A stretch of 64,000 nucleotides of DNA from Cladobotryum mycophilum. Lineage: Eukaryota > Ascomycota > Sordariomycetes > Hypocreales > Hypocreaceae. The stretch is taken from assembly GCA_036429605.1 (NCBI GenBank), contig CM071589.1, forward strand, positions 1,054,001-1,118,000. The letters run 5' to 3'. Below are positions 57,001-64,000 of this stretch, one piece after another. Position numbers and translations under genes: made by a program. The stretch's first letter is position 1; every line of letters starts with the position of its first letter. The notes under the pieces were generated by a model. The model searched no databases. It was not told the origin of the DNA and was given only the letters and a program-made list of their open reading frames with translations.

Positions 57001-58502
57001 GCGAGAAGGATGAAAAGGTGTATGATGAGGAGACGGGGGAAAGAGTATACGGCAAATTCGAGGCGCCAGATATGGACGAGGCAGATGAAGAAGAGGATAC
57101 CGGGTTTAGGACACTGGCGTGGGGAGATTTGATAGAACCGAAACTTCTACAACACGAACCGACAACCGACGCAATGGGCACACCCGTGCAGCCAAACGGT
57201 ACGACAAAGAGGGGAAAACCGGCGGAGGATAAACAAGTGGCGACCGAGGTAAGCGATTTTCACACACCAGAAGAACACATGGAGGATGAGTTGAGCACGG
57301 CGCAAGTGAGGGCGGCTGTTGAGGATGACATGCTGCAAAGCGCCTTGGCGGCCGAGGAAGAGAGACTCCAAAACTCCCTATTGGAAACACAAGAGAGCGA
57401 TGCATCCATCTCTATCCAGTCTGGTCAACCAATGCCTCGACTGGCTATATCCACCTCGGGGGATGAAGTCATGGTTAGCACCACAAGTGACAGCGGGCAA
57501 GTGCACAAGTATAAGGATGGTGACGCTTCTGGGACGCTTGAAGATCAATCAGATGTGATGGATGGTGCTAAAACTGCTGGCCATGAGAAAGAATCGCCTC
57601 AGGTTTTGCCCAAATCAATTCGAGAACAAGACGGAACTGCTGCTGACGAAGAAGCAGAACCGGAAGTTTGCATAGCGGATGCTGATGACGAGCTTGCGGG
57701 CAACGAGACCCCGGCGGTGCCTCATCTAGACTTGGTTGTGCCCTCATCTCAAATCAGCATTGGAAGCGGACGCCAACCACAAGTAGACTACGACCTGGGC
57801 GATACCCCAGAAGATGAAACAATTATCCCTGAAACCTTGCCTCATTTGCGAGAGACAACGCCTGTATCGAATATCGCAAAGACGGCAGATTCTCCTTCGA
57901 ACAATAGCAGCAGCCCTTTTCCGTCCCTTGAGGAAATTTTCATGTCGGCAACGTCGTCCAAGCCCACACAAAGTCCAACGACGAAGCCGGAGGCGGCCTT
58001 TGCTGCTCAGAAGCAGAAGCCTCTGCGTGATTTGGACTACGAAGAAGCTATGCGCAGACTTGACGACGATGGACGCGAGTTAGATAATTCGCCTAGTAAA
58101 GATGGAAGTTTTGGTAATCTTTTCCCAAATTCCACTCAACCAGCGGCGTCTACCGATTTTATGAAGACGGAATCGTCTGCTGCTCCAAGTGAATCTATCA
58201 AAAGTGAGATGCGGCAGAGGGGAAACTCACCGTTTAGCATTCCTGCTGGGAGCCAAATTATTGTTTTGAGTTCTAGCTCGAGTTCGTCTAGTGGGTCGGA
58301 TGATGAAATGGATGAGGACAATGATGTGGTTCATTCAAGGAGAAGCGTTTTGCCAAAGGGACCTGGATGGAAGAGGAAATTTCGCGGTACTGTATCAGGG
58401 TCGGGTGATGGGGAGTATTCCTCGTCGGAGCCTAGTGGGGGTGGAATAAGCCGGATCAATAGCATCAGACGGAGCGATAGGAACGCGAGTCTACGGAGAT
58501 GA
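54059..58502 (+). CDS. Coilin-like acidic nuclear protein, apparent frameshift
   Basis: About 1,440 residues. Exon 1 starts MTSQDIRLRLVVRRYGVPEV, an N-terminal ubiquitin-like fold as in coilin; one intron near 54322-54379 joins ILKDEDQVL to IRSLLTDDIKRRRL. Long acidic, Ser/Asp/Glu-rich regions follow (54690-55000, 55440-55790), with basic patches such as QKRNARRRRNK. The Tudor-like C-terminal part shows NVKPGMVITWKQLVMSKATK, TGLVLPGSDEGN and GFRTLAWGDLIEPKL; a disordered tail follows. The layout resembles coilin and fission yeast Mug174 of Cajal-type bodies. The frame breaks in a run of six C (55280-55285); a seventh restores PQAPPEKVSLKTV, so a consensus error is likely. Confidence 0.72.
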
Positions 58503-58912
58503 AAAAGGGACAACGGCTGTGGATAATGGCGTTGGGGATGCAATGGTGTTTCATTGAATTGGGGGGCGAAACCGATACCATGTATAATTAGGGGTTCATA
58601 ATCAGTTACGGCCAGTCGGTATTATTTCATTGCTGTCAATCTAGCTTTCCAATACAAAACTTGCTTGATCTCCGTCGGCTTCATGCTCATCTCTCTCTTG
58701 GGGGTTATCTCATTTTCCCTTTCTCTCAGAGTTTTTCTTATGTAAAAAAACAAACTTTTGATGACTAGTGAACAGTCTTTCATCCTTTCGTGAAATTGGC
58801 CATCCTCTCATGCGAATTCCCTGCCTGTATCTACCATGGTAAAGGTCGTGGTGGTGAGAACACCTCTGGATGGGGCACCTGCGGGAGGACCATGGCATGT
58901 TGCGGATAACGA
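58503..58912. other. Intergenic, no supported gene
   Basis: 3' region of the coilin-like gene. Nothing distinctive. Confidence 0.5.
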
Positions 58913-59692
58913 TTATAAGGCGGTGCGAAGGCTTTGTTGGTTAGTAGCGGTCCTGGAAGGAACGAGGGCTTGGAGCGCCAGACGGTGTCGAGGGATTGAC
59001 GGGGTGGCGAGGGGGTGGATTAGGGGGGCCGGATAGTAGCCCCATGGTCTATCGTCTATGTTTTCGGTGATTCTGGGCTGTTGCGAAGGAAATGCTTTGG
59101 TTGTCCTTCTGGGACTGAGGTCGCGGGGGTGCGGGGCTCTTTGAGGGAGAGAAGGACGGGGACGGGGTGTCTTTCGTGTGCGGGAGACGGTGGGGGGCGG
59201 CGGGATGGGTTCAGCTGGAGGGGGGCCTCGGGGAGGGAGGTCGTCTTGGGAGCCGAAGAAGCAGGTTATTTCGAGCTTGAGGCAGGGCCATTTGAAGGTC
59301 CATTGCATGGCGCGGCCGGGCTTGGGGGTTGGCGGATCATCAGGTTTGGCCGGGGTGATGGTGGTTGTCATGGGAGGATTCTTGCCGGGGGTTCCGAGAC
59401 GGGAGCGTTCTTTGATGAAGGGGAGGAAGAAGTGTTTGCTGGAGCATCTTTGGCCGGAGTATCCTTTGTTGGAGCATCTTTCTTTGATGAGCCGTCTTTC
59501 TTGGCTGCGGGGACGAGACTACCCTCGGCCTCGGGCTTCTTTGGTGGCTCGGGAGCGGCAGGGAGAAGCGGAGGGAGGGGGGTTTGTTGGTGGAGGAGGG
59601 AGTAGTATGAGTAGACGGTCCGGGGCCGATGGTGTGGGTCATGATCGGGGGGTTGCCGGCGTGGCGACGACGTCTTAATGTGTTCATGTTGG
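58913..59692 (-). CDS. Proline-rich low-complexity protein, model uncertain
   Basis: A possible start is MNTLRRRRHAGNPPIMTHTI at 59690. The coding character then seems to pass into another frame with PAAPEPPKKPEAEGSLVPAA and KDAPTKDTPAKDAPA repeats, and then into a frame with MQWTFKWPCLKLEITCFFGS and ENIDDRPWGYYPAPLIHPLA, ending TAA at 58913. Two frame changes lie in C-rich runs, where base miscalls are plausible. The product would be about 260 residues, rich in Pro, Lys and Ser, and probably disordered. I do not recognise it; the whole could also be non-coding GC-rich DNA. Confidence 0.35.
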
Positions 59693-59694
59693 AG

Positions 59695-59754
59695 ATGATA
59701 GTGTAGTATTGTATGATAGTGTGGTATTGTATGATAGTGTAGTATTGTATGATA
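59695..59754 (+). repeat. 18-base tandem repeat, 3.3 copies
   Basis: Unit ATGATAGTGTAGTATTGT at 59695-59712, 59713-59730 (one change) and 59731-59748, then ATGATA. It lies just upstream of the proline-rich frame, on its 5' side. Confidence 0.85.
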
Positions 59755-60969
59755 TGCAAATGACTTTTTGAGGGTGCTTCTTTGGGATATGGTTAACGTA
59801 AAGTTGGGTTGAAGAATGCTTTGTGGAAAAAGGGGGCATAAAAGAGCATACAAGAGCAAGTTCACGGGGAAAAGAGCTTTCTTTGAATATAGAAAGGAGA
59901 GGAACATGCTGAGCATTAATAGCCAAGGGGCCGCGCTCTCAAGGTTTCACTTGGAAAAAAGGCATTCAAGGCAAATAATCCCGGTGAAAAAGGGACCATA
60001 GGGGGGGGGGGGGCTTCGTCAAAGTAGCCAAAGTTTCTATATTGTATTGTTTGTACATGCAGAGAGTCATAGTGATTCCAGTAATGTTTGGGTCTTACGA
60101 TGGGGTAGGACAGGGGGAGGGTTGTTCATGCTTGTTGCGTTGTTCATGGTGTATTGCCCGTTGTCGGCGAGTTTTGGTTTGGAGCTCGTGGCATGGAAGT
60201 GTCGCCTACTTGGAGAGATGTCTCTCCCTATTTCGAACTTTTCTGGTGTTACAATGTGTTTGTTGTGTTTTCGTTTTGGTGGCGACTCGTCTGCATCAAG
60301 TTTTTATGAGTGTTTTGTGTTTCCATTTCTCGGCACGAGAGGGAGCCGAGTTGGTCATACATTTCCCTCTGCTTCATTGTTTGCCATGTCCAAGTAAACT
60401 CTTGTAAAAACTACTAAATAAGGCACATTAAAATGTCAATCGCAGTGCTGATTGCCGCTCTTGTACACATGGTACTTGAGTTACATCTAGCCATGACCCA
60501 GGTACAAATTTCGTATTCCCATCAGTCATCTCAATTTACCATGTCACCAAAACTTCAACTCCTCAGCAATACCTGGGCAAGTACCGGCCTATGGCTGCGG
60601 CACCAACAAGCTGTCTATTTGATGTATAACTTTCCAAGTTGTCTCAGTAAGCATCTGTGGTTGGGTAGCCTCTGAAGATGACTAATCCCGGACTTTTGGC
60701 CGACTTTGCTGCTGCCCAATGTTCTTTCACATCATACCTATGTTATCGTTATGCTTTTCGGAGTACATACACTCTGTCATTGAATCGAACATTGACGCAG
60801 ATCCTAAAATCTCATTAAACCCCGTGGTTGGACAGACAAGTTTTGTCAACTACATAGATCAGTGTGATTGTGACCATAGAACCTGGCGACTAGACACTCA
60901 TCGCCCTTCGAGTCTGGATCATCTTGCGAGCCAGTTGAACGGCTGAATACACGGTCGGCTGCATTCATC
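59755..60969. other. Intergenic, no supported gene
   Basis: Contains a run of 13 G at 60001-60013. Unrecognised frames at 60042-60407 overlap each other. Promoter of the HET gene lies at the right end. Confidence 0.5.
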
Positions 60970-62925
60970 ATGCGTCTGCTTAGAACGAGCACCTTGGAGA
61001 TCGAAGAATTTGGGTATGGCCAAATCCCGGCGTATGCTATCCTGTCACATAGATGGGGTAAGTATGAACTTACCCTCCAGGACGTGAAAGATCGCATATG
61101 GACAAAAGAGGGGTTCAACCATGACATTTCCAAATTGGAGGCATTCAAGAAGGTAGAACAATTCTGTTCTAGAGCCAATGCCGACTTGTTCGAACACGTT
61201 TGGATCGACTCATGCTGTATTGACAAGACAAGTAGCGCGGAGCTGTCCGAGGCAATCAATTCTATGTACCTTTGGTACTACAAGGCCAAGATATGCTACG
61301 CATATCTTGCTGATGTGCCGTCGAATTCTACATTTGAGAGAAGCGAGTGGTTCAAGAGGGGTTGGACCTTGCAAGAGCTGCTTGCACCCTCTGAAATCCA
61401 CTTTCTTAATGAAGACTGGAAGAACTTGGGGACGAAGAAAAGTCTACAGGAAGTGATATCCGGTTGTACGCGTATACCTGTCGATATCCTCTCCGGCGCC
61501 AGCCTCGAAACAGCTAGTATCGCACAAAGAATGTCCTGGGCTTCGCATAGAAAGACTACAAGGATTGAGGATCGCGCCTACTGCTTAATGGGCATATTTG
61601 GCGTCAACATGCCATTGCTTTACGGAGAGGGAGAACGAGCTTTCATGAGGCTTCAAGAAGAAATAATGAGGGTCTCGAATGACCACAGTCTGTTTGCGTG
61701 GAAATCTCCAGACATTCGCGGCGGACTTCTGGCCACCTCTCCAGATGCGTTTAGCGGCTCTAACAACATCGTTGAATCGAACCCCTTAGGCAGTCCCAGC
61801 GGCCCTCTAACTGTGAGCAGTAGAGGGATACATTTGGAAATCCGTTTTATAGGTAGAGGCCCTAGAGGGCTGGGCATGGCGATTCTTCATTGTATAGAGA
61901 GAGGCAGGGAAGATAGGCCTCTCGCCATCTATGTGAAAGATATGACGTTGACGATGGAGCGATTTGATAGAGTTTGGAGTGAAAACCTCGAAGGGCTTGA
62001 TCTAAGCAAATTCCGAACATTGCAATATCCTATGAGAAATATATGCATTCGAACGGCACGTATAACACCCTGGGCTAAGGTCGAAGATTGTGGCAAACAG
62101 GGCAGCGTTATGGAAAGCATTTACAGCAATGACAAACTCACAAGCTTAATGAATTTCGCGGACCCTACAGAAGTATTCCGCGTAGCACAAGCAGGGCAAC
62201 AGGATGTTGTATGGCTGCTGCTTACACGAAGCGACATCAAGGCCAACTTGAAGGATAAGGATGGACGGACGGTGTTATGGCACGCGGTGACATGCTGTCG
62301 CGAGGTGCTGGTCAAGATACTACTAGCTCAACGCGACATTGACGTCGAGGTCCAGGACAAGTACGGTCGGACGCCACTGTGGTGTGCCGCCAGTCACGGT
62401 CATGATGCTATTGTTAAGCTGCTGCTTGAAAGGGGCGTCGATATCGAGGCCCAGGACAAGTACGGTCAGACGCCGTTATGGCAGGCTGCCCATTCCGGCC
62501 GCGAGGCCATTGTTAAGCTGCTACTCGAGAAGGGCGCCGATATCGAGGCCCAGGACAACGATAGTCAGACGCCGCTACAGCAGGCCGCCTATTTCGGCCA
62601 TGAGGCCATTGTTAAACTGCTGCTCGAGAAGGGTGCCGATATCGAGGCCCAGGACAAGGATAGTCGGACGCCGCTATGGCGAGCTGCCTCAAGGGGCCGC
62701 GAGACTATCGTCAAGCTGCTGCTCGAGAAGGGCGCCAATATCAAGGCCCAGGATAAGTACGGTCAGACGCCGCTACATCAGGCCGCCTATTCCAGCCACA
62801 AGGCCATTGTCAAGCTGCTGCTTAAGAATGGCGCCGATATCAAGGCCCAGGATCAGTACAATCGGACACCGCTACAACAGGCCATCTATTACGGCCACCA
62901 TACCATTGCCAAGCTACTCCAATAA
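60970..62925 (+). CDS. HET domain protein with ankyrin repeats
   Basis: Single exon, 651 residues, start MRLLRTSTLEIEEFGYGQIP as in HET-E-type proteins. The HET domain (about 20-170) shows its three blocks: YAILSHRWG, VWIDSCCIDKTSSAELSEAI and RGWTLQELLAP. A region typical of these proteins follows, with RMSWASHRKTTRIEDRAYC and LMGIFGVNMPLLYGEGERAF. From about residue 430 to the end lie seven ankyrin repeats; the last six (62356-62925) are exact 99-base units that are nearly identical. There is no NACHT or NB-ARC domain between. HET domains trigger incompatibility cell death in fungi; the repeats likely sense a partner. The gene looks intact. Confidence 0.9.
   Translation: MRLLRTSTLEIEEFGYGQIPAYAILSHRWGKYELTLQDVKDRIWTKEGFNHDISKLEAFKKVEQFCSRANADLFEHVWIDSCCIDKTSSAELSEAINSMYLWYYKAKICYAYLADVPSNSTFERSEWFKRGWTLQELLAPSEIHFLNEDWKNLGTKKSLQEVISGCTRIPVDILSGASLETASIAQRMSWASHRKTTRIEDRAYCLMGIFGVNMPLLYGEGERAFMRLQEEIMRVSNDHSLFAWKSPDIRGGLLATSPDAFSGSNNIVESNPLGSPSGPLTVSSRGIHLEIRFIGRGPRGLGMAILHCIERGREDRPLAIYVKDMTLTMERFDRVWSENLEGLDLSKFRTLQYPMRNICIRTARITPWAKVEDCGKQGSVMESIYSNDKLTSLMNFADPTEVFRVAQAGQQDVVWLLLTRSDIKANLKDKDGRTVLWHAVTCCREVLVKILLAQRDIDVEVQDKYGRTPLWCAASHGHDAIVKLLLERGVDIEAQDKYGQTPLWQAAHSGREAIVKLLLEKGADIEAQDNDSQTPLQQAAYFGHEAIVKLLLEKGADIEAQDKDSRTPLWRAASRGRETIVKLLLEKGANIKAQDKYGQTPLHQAAYSSHKAIVKLLLKNGADIKAQDQYNRTPLQQAIYYGHHTIAKLLQ
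62356..62925 (+). repeat. 99-base coding repeats (ankyrin), six units
   Basis: Units start at 62356, 62455, 62554, 62653, 62752 and 62851 (last partial). Each encodes a pattern D-x-x-x-x-TPL-x-x-AA-x-x-x-x-x-x-IVKLLLE-x-G-x-x-I-x-AQ. Differences concentrate in the turn after TPL and after AA, such as WCAASHGHD, WQAAHSGRE, QQAAYFGHE, WRAASRGRE and HQAAYSSHK. Such high internal identity points to recent copying or concerted evolution. Confidence 0.9.
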
Positions 62926-64000
62926 AACTTTGGATAACTATAAGAATAAAGAAGAGCACTTAACACCTAGTCTTTAAAGGATGTAAGCCTGAGCTTCTTC
63001 TTTTTTTGTTCATTATAACTTTGCGACGGTAGGTTAAAGGGGACTAGGTCAATTTATACCCCGTACCTCTTATTTATTATTATAACTTGTTAAATGCAGG
63101 GGAGTAGTGATTGCAGCACGACGGAGCCTATTCATTATAGAATCATGATGCCGAATTAACCAATGTGTTCATGTCGTCCTCCTCTCGTACGTCGCCACCC
63201 CCAAGCATCCAACAAGAACTCTCTGGATTCTGGAGTTTTGGTAGTGATGCTGAGCAAGAGTATTTATTATTCATTATACACATGCGTGTTGATTGGAGAG
63301 CTATGCTACCTATACTATATAGTACGAGTAATTATTTTCCAGCTGGCTTGGAAAGAACATGTGTAGGCCTTGGCACTATCTACATTTCAGGTGATTTATT
63401 ATTCGTGCTGGATGTAACGAACCGTCATACCGTCAAACCAATAGGCAAAAGAACTTGAAAACGTGGACTGGTGGTGGGGTGGGTTTGCTTTTGTGTTTCG
63501 CATGGTGTTGGTGTATCAGAGCTGCCTAGCTGATTGCTTTCTCGGTAGGTGGGCAGGGTTCGGCTAAGGTAAGCCAAAGTACATCTGCATTGTAGGTTCC
63601 GAGGTTGATTTGGGGCCCTGGAGGAGAGCCCTGGGGGCGGAAGATGCCTGGGCATGGCGCTTTTAGTGGACGGTAGTGGGTGAAGAGCCCTGAAGGGGAA
63701 CCGAGTCTGGACTAACAAGCGCTCAAGGATGCACCCATGGATACCTAGGCTAGGTTACCTTATTGATCTTGACATCAGTAGTAAATACGTTCTAGGGCTG
63801 ACGTGCAGGGAGGGCCAACCAAGTGATGGACTGGTGACGCCAGATCGGTCCTGTTTCTTCAGTGGCGAATTTAATTGATCAAGTAATTGATTGATATGAT
63901 GGATATGATATGCCCCCCGCCGTCAAGTAGCTGTAATGATTGATGAAGATGATGTGAATTTGGAATCATGCGATGAGGTCAGTCAATAAGAGCACACATA
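62926..64000. other. 3' flank and window edge, no supported gene
   Basis: A frame at 63165-63458 starts MFMSSSSRTSPPPSIQQELS and could be a coding fragment, but no family is recognised. The rest looks non-coding. Confidence 0.4.

Noticed and set aside
60001..60013. Run of 13 G as a structural or regulatory element
   Set aside because: Real in the sequence, but homopolymer length is unreliable here and no function can be argued.
1..64000. CRISPR arrays, rRNA, clear tRNA genes or operons
   Set aside because: No spaced direct repeats or rRNA-like sequence seen, and no tRNA cloverleaf recognised by eye; intron-rich eukaryotic genes make CRISPR and operons inapplicable. A tRNA scan was not possible.

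Overview
The window reads as a chromosome segment of a filamentous ascomycete (Pezizomycotina). The genes have short GT-AG introns of about 50-70 bases. They include Zn2Cys6 regulators, a HET-domain incompatibility-type gene and a coilin-like gene. The first 5.2 kb is an extremely AT-rich block of the kind left by repeat-induced point mutation (RIP). A Sordariomycete, perhaps Hypocreales, is my guess from general gene style only; no marker gene proves it.

Layout. 1-5260: RIP-degraded repeat whose ends (61-392 and 4545-4871) form a long inverted repeat. 5.7-17.3 kb: mixed accessory and core genes: a broken FAD monooxygenase (two stops), an af470-type monooxygenase, a dienelactone hydrolase, a GFA/CENP-V zinc protein, complex I subunit NDUFB7, and a decayed Zn2Cys6 regulator. 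19.4-26 kb: a conserved unknown protein, a BAHD-like acyltransferase set between two copies of a dispersed repeat, and the ruin of a subtilisin-like protease. 26.5-33.2 kb: a compact possible catabolic cluster of alpha/beta hydrolase, Zn2Cys6 regulator, HpcH/HpaI aldolase and a double-domain RraA-type aldolase; the regulator and first aldolase share a divergent promoter.

34.6-50.7 kb is mostly housekeeping: glutamine-dependent NAD+ synthetase (about 16 exons), a profilin-like gene with 10- and 16-base exons, GTP cyclohydrolase II, a secreted cysteine-containing protein, RNA polymerase I subunit RPA43, an FHA protein and a Gfd2/YDR514C-like DEDDh protein. 51.6-53.4 kb holds a mutated GIY-YIG-like gene with RIP-type stops and an inverted repeat at its ends. 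54.0-58.5 kb encodes a large acidic coilin-like nuclear protein. 58.9-59.7 kb has a proline-rich reading frame of uncertain structure. 60.97-62.93 kb is a HET domain protein with near-identical ankyrin repeats.

Four otherwise good genes (acyltransferase, RraA aldolase, RPA43, coilin-like) are each interrupted once, always where one more base in a run of 5-6 identical bases would restore the frame. RPA43 is a normally essential gene, so consensus errors in homopolymers are the simplest explanation. These four should not be called pseudogenes without checking reads. The FAD monooxygenase, the 15-17 kb regulator, the protease and the GIY-YIG gene carry substitution stops or multiple lesions and look truly broken.

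All functions are from reading translated sequence by eye; no database search was possible. Intron borders were set by hand from GT-AG signals and family reading frames.
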